Positions 37,603-44,940 of a stretch of DNA of 44,940 bases are shown here, in pieces (positions within the stretch are counted from its first letter, which is position 1; each line of letters begins with the position of its first letter). The stretch comes from Psychrobacter immobilis (GTDB taxonomy: Bacteria > Pseudomonadota > Gammaproteobacteria > Pseudomonadales > Moraxellaceae). Position numbers and translations under genes: made by a program. The DNA is taken from NCBI RefSeq assembly GCF_904846285.1, contig NZ_CAJHAD010000022.1, positions 1-44,940 on the forward strand. The letters are read 5' to 3'. The notes below the pieces were generated by a model, which did no database searches, was not told the DNA's origin, and was given only the letters and a program-made list of their open reading frames with translations.

Positions 37603-38570
37603 TGAAAAACTCTCCACTCAACTTGCCTACTATTGCTCGCGTTATCTCTGGAAAAAAAACAATGGGTAATTTCACCACCACTATCCTGACTGCTTCAGCG
37701 CTTAGTATCGCTGCTATCAGTAGTGGCTGCTCACAACCCGAGCCAGTCGAGCAAAACGCGCCTCAATATGGCTTAGTCACCGCTGATGATGCCAACGAAG
37801 ACATTGGCACTTATGTGTTGCCGCAAGACACCTCTATTTTAGATGAGCCGAATGCTGATGAGATCTTTTATGGTAAGCGCTTATTAAACGAAACCAAGCG
37901 CTTACTGCCCGAGCATGTTGGCGCGCAAATGAACTGTAATAGCTGTCATATCTCGCAAGGTAAAATCCCCCTTGGCGACCCCTATATCAACAGTTATAAC
38001 TTCTATCCGCGCGTAATGCCTCGTGCTGGTAAAGAAGTCGATTTAACCAAACGTATCAATGGCTGTTTCCAGCGCTCCATGAATGGCAAACCATTAAAAC
38101 CTGAATCCCCTGAAATGCTGGCAATATTGGCCTATATGAAATGGCTATCACAAAACACGCCAAAAGAGCAAAGGGTCGATATTCAAAATGCCGGTAAAGT
38201 GGATGAGTCTTTGGTCGGTAATCCTGTACGCGGTGAGAAAATCTACCAAGTACAATGTGCCACTTGTCATGGTGACAATGGCGAAGGCATGAAAGACAGT
38301 CGCGGTGATATTGTTTTCCCGCCATTATGGGGCGATGAGTCCTTTAACATTGGCGCTGGGTTGGCACGTACTTATAAAGCCGCAGCTTTTGTTAAGTACA
38401 ATATGCCGATGGGTATTCAAACCAAAGGTTTATGGGGTCATGGCAACGTGCTCAGCGACCAAGACGCCATTGATGTCGCTGAATTTTTCACCCATCAACC
38501 ACGTCCCGACTTTGCTGGCAAAGTAAACGACTGGCCTAATGGTAAAAAACCCAAAGACGCCCGTTATTAA
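37602..38570 (+). CDS. tsdA: TsdA-type diheme cytochrome c (thiosulfate dehydrogenase / tetrathionate reductase)
   Basis: A 322-residue periplasmic diheme cytochrome. Heme 1 is at CNSCH (Cys112, Cys115, His116) and heme 2 at CATCH (Cys219, Cys222, His223). The TsdA hallmark RINGCFQRSMNG provides Cys155, matching the unusual cysteine axial ligand of the active-site heme. YNMPMG supplies a Met for heme 2. TsdA joins two thiosulfates into tetrathionate, or runs in reverse in some species. The signal region contains ISSGC (Cys43), which may be a lipobox, so the protein could be lipid-anchored. AAAAGGAGC precedes the ATG, which overlaps the upstream stop. Its terminator is at 38617. Confidence 0.88.
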   Translation: MKNSPLNLPTIARVISGKKTMGNFTTTILTASALSIAAISSGCSQPEPVEQNAPQYGLVTADDANEDIGTYVLPQDTSILDEPNADEIFYGKRLLNETKRLLPEHVGAQMNCNSCHISQGKIPLGDPYINSYNFYPRVMPRAGKEVDLTKRINGCFQRSMNGKPLKPESPEMLAILAYMKWLSQNTPKEQRVDIQNAGKVDESLVGNPVRGEKIYQVQCATCHGDNGEGMKDSRGDIVFPPLWGDESFNIGAGLARTYKAAAFVKYNMPMGIQTKGLWGHGNVLSDQDAIDVAEFFTHQPRPDFAGKVNDWPNGKKPKDARY

Positions 38571-38616
38571 ATGACGTAGCACACTAACACAACATTAATG
38601 CCAATTTTATTTATAG

Positions 38617-38654
38617 AAAAAACCTCAAACGCATGAATTGCTTTGAGGTTTTTT
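38617..38654 (+). terminator. Rho-independent terminator of the cytochrome/tsdA operon
   Basis: A 13-bp stem (AAAAAACCTCAAA / TTTGAGGTTTTTT) encloses a 12-base loop. Confidence 0.9.
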
Positions 38655-38771
38655 GTTATCTATAGTTAATGGTACTAAAAAATTTTGGCTAGCCACTATA
38701 TAGTAGGGCTTAATGCAATTACTTTTATTATAGCCATACTTACTTATCGCCATTCGCTTATGAGGTCCGTC

Positions 38772-41165
38772 ATGCGCAAAATTCCTGTTTATGCCCACCC
38801 TGCCGCTGGTTGGCCAGCTTTGGTTGCTTCTACTCGTAAGCTAATGGATTACAAAGCATTTATGCGCGGTAGTGTCAGCGTCTTACATAGCAATCAGCCT
38901 AAGGGCGGCTTCGACTGTCCGGGCTGTGCGTGGCCTGATCATAAGACCCATAAAGTTATCGATGTCTGTGAAAACGGTATCAAAGTCATTGCCAGTGAAA
39001 CCATGAACCAACGTGCAGATGCGGCGTTTTTTGCCAGACATAGCGTGACCGAACTGCAAAGTTGGTCAGGCTATGAGCTTGAGCATAGCGGACGCTTATC
39101 AGAGCCGTTATATTATGATGCAGCGCAAGATCGTTACGTCGCTATTTCTTGGCAAGCGGCTTATGAGCGTATCGCTGATGTCTTAAAAAATCTTGATTCA
39201 CCAGATGAAGCCTTATTTTATACTTCAGGACGCGTGACAAACGAGCCAGCTTTTATGTTTCAGCTGTTTGTACGCTGTTTTGGCACCAATAATTTGCCCG
39301 ATTGCTCCAATATGTGTCACGAGCCAACATCAGTGATGCTCGGTAAACAATTAGGCGTCGGTAAAGCCACCGTAGTTTTGGAAGATTTTGAGCAGGCGAA
39401 ATTGATTATGCTGTTTGGGCAAAATCCTGCGACCAATCATCCGCGTATGCTTGAGATGCTAGCGCACGCGCATAAGCAAGGCTGCCGTATTATCTCTATC
39501 AATCCGATGCGCGAGCAAGGTTTGAGCAAGTTTAGAAATCCGCAAAAACCAACTCATATGGCTGCAGGACAAAGCGATGAGATGGTCGATGAAGTCATTC
39601 AAATTCAAATCGGTGGTGATGTCGCGCTCTTGACTGGTTTGGCCAAATGGCTGACCAAAAACGGTAAAATCAACAATGATTTTATCGAGCAGCACACATC
39701 AGGTTATGACGCGTTTGATACTTGGTTACGTCAGCAGTCTTGGACAGATGTAAAGCTTGGCTGCGGTATTAGTAAAGCAGACATTATTAAACTTGCCAAA
39801 CTTGTTGCTGATAGCCCAGCGACCATTTGCACCTGGGGCATGGGCATTACCCAACATGTCCAAGGTGAAGATAATGTTGCCATGATTACCAATTTACTGC
39901 TACTGATGGGTATGATTGGTGTCGATGGTGCAGGCGCCTCACCGGTTCGAGGTCACTCCAACGTACAGGGTGACCGTACTATGGGAATCCATGAGCGTCC
40001 TAAACAAAGCCTACTTGATAGCCTTGAGCGCGTGTTTAAGCGCCCTATGCCGCAAGAAGATGGGCTTGATGTCATCGCTGGGGCGAAAGCATTGATGCAG
40101 GGTAAGCTCAAAGCTTTTATCAGTATGGGCGGTAATTACGCCGTGGCCGCACCTGATAAAAGTGCGATTCAAACTGCCTTAACCACTACCCAGCTTAATG
40201 TTTTTATCGGCACCAAACTTAATGAAACCATGCTGTATCCGGGTGCAAACAACCTTATCTTGCCATGTATAGGACGCACTGAACGCCTGATAACCGCTAA
40301 AGGTGAGCAGTTTGCGACGATTGAAGACTCTATGTGCCAGGTTGTGCCCACGCAAGGGCGTCTGAAGCCTATCAGTGATGATTTAAAATCTGAGGCGCAA
40401 ATTGTGGCCGATATGGCAACCCACGTACTTGGCTCTGATTCGTCAATTCCATGGCAGACCATGAGTAGCGACTTTGATATCATCCGTAATTATATCGCCC
40501 AAGCTATTGAAGGCTTTGAGAACTTTAACGATCGTATTCGCGAAAACGAGCGCGGCTTTCATTTGTACCATCCTGCACGTCATCGCGTTTGGAATACCGA
40601 TAGTGGCAAAGCCCAATTTGAAGTACCTCAATATCCCATTACTTATATCGCAGCACAAATGGCAGAAACCACGTACAGCTATCAAAGCAATATTAAAAAT
40701 AATGCTTCTAAAGATAGCAATTTTGAAGCCAATAGTTTTGAAAACAGCAATCTTAAAAATAGCAACGTAGAAGAAATTGCCGAGCAAAAAGTATGGCAGC
40801 TAACCAGTGTTCGCAGTCATGATCAATTTAATACCATGATTTTTGGCCATCAAGACCGCTATCGTCAAACCAACCGCCGCGATGTGTTATTTATGCATCC
40901 CGATGAAATCAAGCGTTTAGGTTGGCAAAAAGGCGATAGTGTCATGGTATCGCGGCAAGACAGTCAAGATGAACGGCGCACCTTAGGCCCTTTAATACTT
41001 ACTGAGATGGATATCGCCGCCAACGCGGTGGCAACCTATTATCCTGAATGTAATGACCTTATCGACTTAGACAGTCATGCGCCCGACTCAAGGACACCCG
41101 CTTATAAGTCCGTCACCGTTGTCTTGCAGCGCGTTAATGAAAGCAAACTAGCAGCCAGCGCTTAA
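38772..41165 (+). CDS. FdhF/YdeP-like molybdopterin oxidoreductase alpha subunit
   Basis: A 797-residue bis-MGD molybdoenzyme of the formate-dehydrogenase-alpha-like (YdeP) group. The N-terminus has FDCPGCAWPD (Cys49, Cys52) with Cys66 nearby. In DCSNMCHEPTS, Cys182-His183 correspond to the Sec140-His141 pair of E. coli FdhF, so this is a cysteine form. ASPVRGHSNVQGDRTMGI is typical of this subgroup. A 30-residue pentapeptide-like insert precedes the C-terminal MGD-binding domain (LTSVRSHDQFNT...). No signal peptide, so it is likely cytoplasmic. I chose ATG at 38772 (MRKIPVYAHPAAGW) after GAGGT. The substrate is unknown; E. coli YdeP is associated with acid resistance. Confidence 0.87.
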   Translation: MRKIPVYAHPAAGWPALVASTRKLMDYKAFMRGSVSVLHSNQPKGGFDCPGCAWPDHKTHKVIDVCENGIKVIASETMNQRADAAFFARHSVTELQSWSGYELEHSGRLSEPLYYDAAQDRYVAISWQAAYERIADVLKNLDSPDEALFYTSGRVTNEPAFMFQLFVRCFGTNNLPDCSNMCHEPTSVMLGKQLGVGKATVVLEDFEQAKLIMLFGQNPATNHPRMLEMLAHAHKQGCRIISINPMREQGLSKFRNPQKPTHMAAGQSDEMVDEVIQIQIGGDVALLTGLAKWLTKNGKINNDFIEQHTSGYDAFDTWLRQQSWTDVKLGCGISKADIIKLAKLVADSPATICTWGMGITQHVQGEDNVAMITNLLLLMGMIGVDGAGASPVRGHSNVQGDRTMGIHERPKQSLLDSLERVFKRPMPQEDGLDVIAGAKALMQGKLKAFISMGGNYAVAAPDKSAIQTALTTTQLNVFIGTKLNETMLYPGANNLILPCIGRTERLITAKGEQFATIEDSMCQVVPTQGRLKPISDDLKSEAQIVADMATHVLGSDSSIPWQTMSSDFDIIRNYIAQAIEGFENFNDRIRENERGFHLYHPARHRVWNTDSGKAQFEVPQYPITYIAAQMAETTYSYQSNIKNNASKDSNFEANSFENSNLKNSNVEEIAEQKVWQLTSVRSHDQFNTMIFGHQDRYRQTNRRDVLFMHPDEIKRLGWQKGDSVMVSRQDSQDERRTLGPLILTEMDIAANAVATYYPECNDLIDLDSHAPDSRTPAYKSVTVVLQRVNESKLAASA
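40686..40775 (+). repeat. Six in-phase 15-bp units coding for pentapeptide-like repeats
   Basis: The frame reads SNIKN, NASKD, SNFEA, NSFEN, SNLKN, SNVEE: six successive five-residue units, most with a central hydrophobic residue as in A(D/N)LXX pentapeptide repeats. The 15-bp DNA period is visible (for example AGCAATATTAAAAAT and AGCAATCTTAAAAAT). It lies within the molybdoenzyme gene. Confidence 0.75.
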
Positions 41166-41200
41166 TAAGGATGGTTTGATTAAAGTAATGGTTAAAAATA

Positions 41201-42247
41201 ATGGTCAGTAAAAATAACTTAGCTACCGTAGAGGCTTTGGTAAATCGCTCAGCGGTTGGTTTAGAAAACAATGCTACTAACACTGCTGAGCCAATAATAG
41301 ATACGCAGACAGTACCATTATCGCGTCTACATTTGGCACAAAAACATGCTTATTTATCTACATCAGATCTGTCTTATGAAACTCGAGAAATGGAGATTGA
41401 TGATAAATCAGCGATGCTAGCAGTAGAAGCAGCCGTTGCGATTGTCATTAATGGCATCCATTACGCTATATTGATGGCAAGCCCCTATCAGCTTGAATAC
41501 CTTGCCATTGGTTTTCTATATAGCGAAGGATTGATTCATCATAGTCATGAATTATTAGATTGGGAGGTAACGCAACTGACCGATGTTGCCAGTTATCAAA
41601 GATTTACCCATGATTTAACGGATGACTTGCTTAACGAAAAAACTGGATCTGAACAATTTTCAGCACAGTTGCAAGACTACGATGTGTATGTAGTAGAATT
41701 GGTCTTAAATCAGCGCTGTCATCAGCGTATTCAAGCGCAAAGACGTCAGCTGGCAGGACGTACAGGCTGCGGTATGTGCGGTATTACAGGGCTTTCGCAA
41801 GCCCTTCCCGATTTAAGTAATTATTTATCATCAAGCTTAGCACAAGACAGAAAACCAGTACAATTAGCTATTCCTAATCTGAATTATTTATTACAAGTAC
41901 GACAAAATATTGACGCTGCGCAACATACCCATCAATTGACTGGTGCGGTACATGCCGCAGCCACCATGCAAGGCAATGATTTATATTTATTTGAGGACGT
42001 TGGGCGCCATAACGCGCTTGATAAACTCATCGGTTGGCAATTGCGTAATAAAGCAGAGCTGACATGCGTGGTGATGACCTCGCGGCTGTCTATTGAGCTG
42101 GTACAAAAATCCATTCGTAGCCGCATTCCTTGGTTAGTAGGAATGTCGGCACCGACCAGTACTGCGGTACGCGTCGCTGAACGCTATGGCTTGGGGCTAG
42201 CGGGGTTTTTACGTGATGACCGAGTCACTTACTATACAGGCTACTAA
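41201..42247 (+). CDS. fdhD: Formate dehydrogenase accessory sulfurtransferase FdhD
   Basis: A 348-residue FdhD. In the known family it transfers sulfur from IscS to the bis-MGD cofactor of formate-dehydrogenase-like enzymes. The catalytic cysteine loop is GRTGCGMCG (Cys190 and Cys193). YLAIGFLYSEGLI, YLFEDVGRHNALDK and VVMTSRLSIELVQK are family signatures. The protein is longer than typical (about 280 residues), with roughly 40-55 extra N-terminal residues and a stretched loop near residues 125-155. It lies 35 bases after the molybdoenzyme gene, consistent with co-transcription and with that enzyme as client. An earlier ATG just upstream is closed by a stop. Confidence 0.93.
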   Translation: MVSKNNLATVEALVNRSAVGLENNATNTAEPIIDTQTVPLSRLHLAQKHAYLSTSDLSYETREMEIDDKSAMLAVEAAVAIVINGIHYAILMASPYQLEYLAIGFLYSEGLIHHSHELLDWEVTQLTDVASYQRFTHDLTDDLLNEKTGSEQFSAQLQDYDVYVVELVLNQRCHQRIQAQRRQLAGRTGCGMCGITGLSQALPDLSNYLSSSLAQDRKPVQLAIPNLNYLLQVRQNIDAAQHTHQLTGAVHAAATMQGNDLYLFEDVGRHNALDKLIGWQLRNKAELTCVVMTSRLSIELVQKSIRSRIPWLVGMSAPTSTAVRVAERYGLGLAGFLRDDRVTYYTGY

Positions 42248-42418
42248 ATCCTTTAAGACGCCAATCTATGCGTTTTCTATGCCTGGCAGTATATTCTTTA
42301 ATCACTTAATCAATATTGCCTTTATCTTAGCAATAACGCATTAATACTTTAATAACGACTAATTTATAGCCAAATACCGAAAAATTAGTAAATAAGATGC
42401 CTTTAACTAAAAAATGAC

Positions 42419-42446
42419 TTGTAATTTAAATTATTTTTGCTAATAT
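42419..42446 (+). promoter_or_regulatory. Sigma-70-like promoter of tRNA-Cys
   Basis: TTGTAA and TAATAT are separated by 16 bases, with the -10 box 14 bases before the tRNA. Inferred from consensus match only. Confidence 0.5.
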
Positions 42447-42460
42447 AGGCATCCTTGATT

Positions 42461-42534
42461 GGCTGGGTGGCAGAGTGGTCATGCAGCGGACTGCAACTCC
42501 GTTAACGCCGGTTCGATTCCGACCTCAGCCTCCA
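42461..42534 (+). tRNA. tRNA-Cys (anticodon GCA)
   Basis: A 74-base cloverleaf. Acceptor stem GGCTGGG pairs with CTCAGCC, discriminator T and encoded CCA. The anticodon stem GCGGA/TCCGT carries loop CTGCAAC, giving anticodon GCA. The T arm contains GGTTCGATTCC. U at position 73 is typical for tRNA-Cys. Confidence 0.96.
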
Positions 42535-42576
42535 ATTATTTAGGTTAAAATTTATTAGTATTACGTTAATTTTAGC

Positions 42577-42604
42577 TTGCTTTATTAACGAAAATGCTTA
42601 TAAT
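42577..42604 (+). promoter_or_regulatory. Sigma-70-like promoter of tRNA-Leu
   Basis: TTGCTT and a perfect TATAAT are spaced by 16 bases, about 50 bases before the mature tRNA. Confidence 0.6.
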
Positions 42605-42656
42605 AGCGACCACTATCTAACAAGTAGAAAGCTTACTTTTAGATAATACAAGTTTT

Positions 42657-42743
42657 GCCCGGGTGGTGAAATTGGTAGACACAAGGGATTTAAAATCCCT
42701 CGCTAGTAATAGCGTGCCGGTTCAAGTCCGGCTCCGGGTACCA
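42657..42743 (+). tRNA. tRNA-Leu (anticodon TAA)
   Basis: An 87-base class II tRNA with a long variable arm (CTCGCTAGTAATAGCG). Acceptor GCCCGGG pairs with TCCGGGT with two G-U pairs, followed by ACCA. The anticodon loop TTTAAAA in stem AGGGA/TCCCT gives anticodon TAA (UAA). Its 3' half is a probable integration site, since an integrase gene starts 165 bases downstream. Confidence 0.96.
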
Positions 42744-42776
42744 TTATATAGTCCTATACTATCTTATAGAATAGCT

Positions 42777-42800
42777 AAAGCCCCTGATATCAGGGGCTTT
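42777..42800 (+). terminator. Terminator after tRNA-Leu
   Basis: A perfect palindrome AAAGCCCCTGAT/ATCAGGGGCTTT followed by GTTGT. It would end the tRNA transcript and shield the integrase gene. Confidence 0.7.
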
Positions 42801-42857
42801 GTTGTATCTGGCGTTCTATACTGTCCTGCTCTATCTATCCTAATCCATGCACTTTGA

Positions 42858-42875
42858 GTATACTGTCAAGTATAC
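42858..42875. promoter_or_regulatory. Inverted repeat upstream of the integrase gene
   Basis: GTATACT-GTCA-AGTATAC has 7-bp perfect arms. A second small palindrome, GAGTCTACTC, lies at 42884-42893. Both are between the tRNA terminator and the integrase ATG, where a repressor or integrase arm/control site would lie. Function is inferred. Confidence 0.45.
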
Positions 42876-42908
42876 CGAGTTTTGAGTCTACTCATGGAGA
42901 TCTAGGAT

Positions 42909-44267
42909 ATGGAACGGAAAGCGATCAGTTCAGACCGAAGCATCAGCAGCCATAAGCCTGAAAATAAAAAGTACTTCGTTGCTGTAAAAAACCATCCTAA
43001 ACTATTCTTAATGGTACGTCCTACTGAGACTAAGTCATGGATGTATCGCTACTACCCGCCTTCAAATCCTAAACAAAGCATTATCTCCATCGGTATATAT
43101 CCAAGTATCTCGTATGCTCGTGCCTGTGAAGTTTGGCGTGAATATGAAGATTTGCTAAGCAAAGGCATTGACCCAAAACACTATCGTGAAGAAATTAAGA
43201 AAAGTATTTTTAGTAAAACTAAAAACTCTTTTAATCACTTTGCATGGGAATACTTTGACGGTCTAGACCAGACTCAAAAAAGTAATACTCTCATTCGTAA
43301 GAAAAGTCGTCTTGATCTTATATGCAAATATATTGGTGACGAGCCAATCAGCGAGATCACCTCTCCTAAAATGCTTGAAGTCCTGTTAGACATTCAAGCC
43401 AACTCATTAAACAAGGATGGTAAGCCCACAGATAAGGCTGAACGCTGTGCTGGCATTGCCAGTGATGTGTTTATCTATGCTGGGGCTCGAGGCTTCTGTA
43501 CGAGCAATCCTGCGGCGCTCATCAAAAGCCAGTTGGCTAAGTCAAGTTACGGTCATCGTCCTGCGGTTACTAAACCGAAGGACTTGGCTAAATTACTTAA
43601 AGCTATCGAGACAATAGAAGGTGACCCAAACACAATCAATTCCCTTAGGCTATTAGCCCTTCTCTTTGTTCGTAATGGTGACCTAAGACGTATGCGCTGG
43701 GCTGATCTAGACCTAGAGGCTGGTAGGTGGCGGTTAAAGCCATTGAAGGGACAAGGCAAGGTAAATATGGTCAAGGACATGGTCGTTCCCCTACCTTATC
43801 AAGTAGTAGCTATATTGCGTGAACAGCATAGAGTAAATGGACATACTGAATATGTCTTTTTTAGCCAGACGGCAAAAAAGCATCAGATCATATCTGAAAA
43901 TACGGCAAACAAACGCCTCAAAGATTTAGGCTATCAAAACATACATTGTGCTCATGGCTTTAGAGCGACAGCGAAGACCATCCTACAAGAGCAGTTAAAG
44001 TACTCTCTGGTGCTCGTAGAGATGGCATTGGGCCATACGACTAAAGATCCTAATGGCGGTGCTTACGGACGATTTGATTACATTGATGATCGTGCGGAGA
44101 TGATGCAGAAGTGGGCAGACTATTTAGACGCTTTAAGAGAAGGCAGAGATACGGCAGAGTTTAGAGCGGATGCGCAAACAAAAAATGATCCTTCCGTGCA
44201 GCTGCAAGCGCTCATTGATCAGCTGGGTGAAGACAAGGTACTAGAGCTATTGGGAAATAAGAAATAG
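42909..44267 (+). CDS. P4-type tyrosine recombinase / island integrase
   Basis: A 452-residue site-specific recombinase. The N-terminal DUF4102-like arm-binding domain (residues about 15-100: LFLMVRPTETKSWMYRY, ISIGIYPSISYARACEVW) is followed by a SAM-like core-binding domain. The C-terminal catalytic domain has Arg255 (FVRNGDLRRMRW), His349-x-x-Arg352 (AHGFRAT), His376 (LGHTTK) and nucleophile Tyr386 (GAYGRFDY), so the active site appears intact. The start has GGAG upstream and AGGAT directly before the ATG. Location right after tRNA-Leu is the classic arrangement of islands that insert in tRNA 3' ends. Confidence 0.93.
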   Translation: MERKAISSDRSISSHKPENKKYFVAVKNHPKLFLMVRPTETKSWMYRYYPPSNPKQSIISIGIYPSISYARACEVWREYEDLLSKGIDPKHYREEIKKSIFSKTKNSFNHFAWEYFDGLDQTQKSNTLIRKKSRLDLICKYIGDEPISEITSPKMLEVLLDIQANSLNKDGKPTDKAERCAGIASDVFIYAGARGFCTSNPAALIKSQLAKSSYGHRPAVTKPKDLAKLLKAIETIEGDPNTINSLRLLALLFVRNGDLRRMRWADLDLEAGRWRLKPLKGQGKVNMVKDMVVPLPYQVVAILREQHRVNGHTEYVFFSQTAKKHQIISENTANKRLKDLGYQNIHCAHGFRATAKTILQEQLKYSLVLVEMALGHTTKDPNGGAYGRFDYIDDRAEMMQKWADYLDALREGRDTAEFRADAQTKNDPSVQLQALIDQLGEDKVLELLGNKK

Positions 44268-44761
44268 CCTTTTATTCTTAAATTAATTCAACAATATACT
44301 ATTTACTAAAAAAGCTAAATGACGGCTTTAGATAATACTTAGATTTATTGAAAATCATAGATCTAATTCACTAGTGTAAAAAGCGTTAGATAAGTATGTT
44401 ATTTTAGAGATTCAAAAGAGCGAGTATTTAAGGAAAGGAACTTTCTTACAAATAACTTTACTATTGTATCTTCATTCATCATAAGACCCGTTATAGGAAT
44501 AATCGGGGGTTTTGGATAAGAACTTAAACCTTTTAAAATTTCAATTAACCTGTTCGAGCTTTAACTCATTTACCGTAGTCTTTACAAAGCACAAATTTAT
44601 AGAAATAACCTTAAACCTTACCTAAAAACAATGACATCCTCTTACTATGGCGGTACACTCTCACCAGCCACACATAAGTTCATAAAAATAGTCTTATCAT
44701 GACTTTATCGATCTATCATCAGCTTACGCTTTACCTCTGAATACAACAAAAGGATATCCCC
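44268..44761. other. Non-coding stretch between integrase and vgrG
   Basis: 494 AT-rich bases without a supportable gene. A weak hairpin near 44487-44508 (CCCG...CGGGG, then T run) might end the integrase transcript. The last bases hold AAAGGATAT, the ribosome site of the next gene. Confidence 0.5.
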
Positions 44762-44940
44762 ATGCGCACCATTGGCATCCAAACCCCCTTTGGTCGCGAC
44801 TTGGCCTTTGTCGAACTAAAGGGAGTTGAGGGGTTATCCACGCTCTATGAATACCGTCTAATCCTCACCAGTAAAAACCCCAATCTTGCCGCCACCGACA
44901 TCATCGGACAAACCATATTCGTTACCATTGATACCAAAGG
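44762..44940 (+). CDS. vgrG: VgrG / TssI type VI secretion spike protein, N-terminus only
   Basis: The first 59 codons of a gene cut by the window end. The reading MRTIGIQTPFGRDLAFVELK, then GVEGLSTLYEYRLILTSKN and DIIGQTIFVTID, matches the opening of the VgrG gp27-like domain (pattern G-x-E-x-LS-x-L-x-x-Y, then the LIGQ-type strand). VgrG forms the trimeric tip of the type VI secretion needle and often carries or recruits effectors. AAAGGA lies upstream at normal spacing. The codons look more GC-rich than the preceding 500 bases. The call rests on this short N-terminus; effector domains cannot be seen. Confidence 0.75.
   Translation, partial: MRTIGIQTPFGRDLAFVELKGVEGLSTLYEYRLILTSKNPNLAATDIIGQTIFVTIDTK

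Noticed and set aside
38685..38771. 29-residue N-terminal extension of the molybdoenzyme, hydrophobic enough to look like a membrane segment
   Set aside because: It would begin at TTG without a ribosome site just after the tsdA terminator. MRKIPVYAHPAAGW after GAGGT fits the family start.
42663..42857. 64-codon open frame overlapping tRNA-Leu
   Set aside because: It runs through the tRNA and its terminator; the sequence is explained by the cloverleaf.

Overview
The window looks like a chromosomal segment of a Moraxellaceae gammaproteobacterium, most likely Psychrobacter. I infer this from the AT-leaning coding sequence, the gene order petABC-sspA-sspB-dcd, the ApbC/MetG pair, and tandem FadL-like porins beginning with AAGLDRSGQD after the signal peptide. 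This is a reading of the sequence, not a database match.

Layout. (1) 1-9.3 kb is a minus-strand surface block. It has two TbpB/Slam-type surface lipoproteins with long Thr-Pro linkers, then three FadL/OmpP1-type outer-membrane transport paralogues. Each gene has its own hairpin terminator, and shared leader sequences point to duplication. (2) 9.5-17 kb is core housekeeping: slyX, uup, the cytochrome bc1 operon petABC, sspA-sspB and dcd. (3) 17-21.7 kb (minus strand) holds a DUF2804 gene, a small protein resembling one lobe of MreB, the Fe-S carrier apbC, and mgtE. (4) 21.8-25.8 kb is a 3-hydroxybutyrate/ketone-body module: scoA-scoB-bdh, with a divergent GntP-type permease. (5) 26.2-33 kb has metG, then an ABC importer with two paralogous lipoprotein binding proteins, a LivH-like permease and an ATPase.

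(6) 33-42.2 kb is a redox region. A TtrS-like sensor kinase and a FixJ/LuxR-type regulator are divergent from a tri-heme cytochrome c and a TsdA-type diheme thiosulfate dehydrogenase/tetrathionate reductase. These are followed by an FdhF/YdeP-like molybdopterin oxidoreductase and fdhD. A simple reading is that the two-component system senses a sulfur oxyanion such as tetrathionate and controls the cytochrome operon, while FdhD serves the molybdoenzyme.

(7) From 42.4 kb there are tRNA-Cys(GCA) and tRNA-Leu(UAA), and immediately downstream a P4-type tyrosine integrase. After about 0.5 kb of non-coding DNA comes the start of a VgrG (type VI secretion spike) gene, cut by the window end. This looks like the left end of a tRNA-Leu-inserted island carrying type VI secretion cargo.

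The strongest leads are the integrase/vgrG boundary, the TtrS-like/TsdA pairing, the MreB-lobe protein, six in-phase pentapeptide units inside the molybdoenzyme, and the variable loop insertions in the FadL array.
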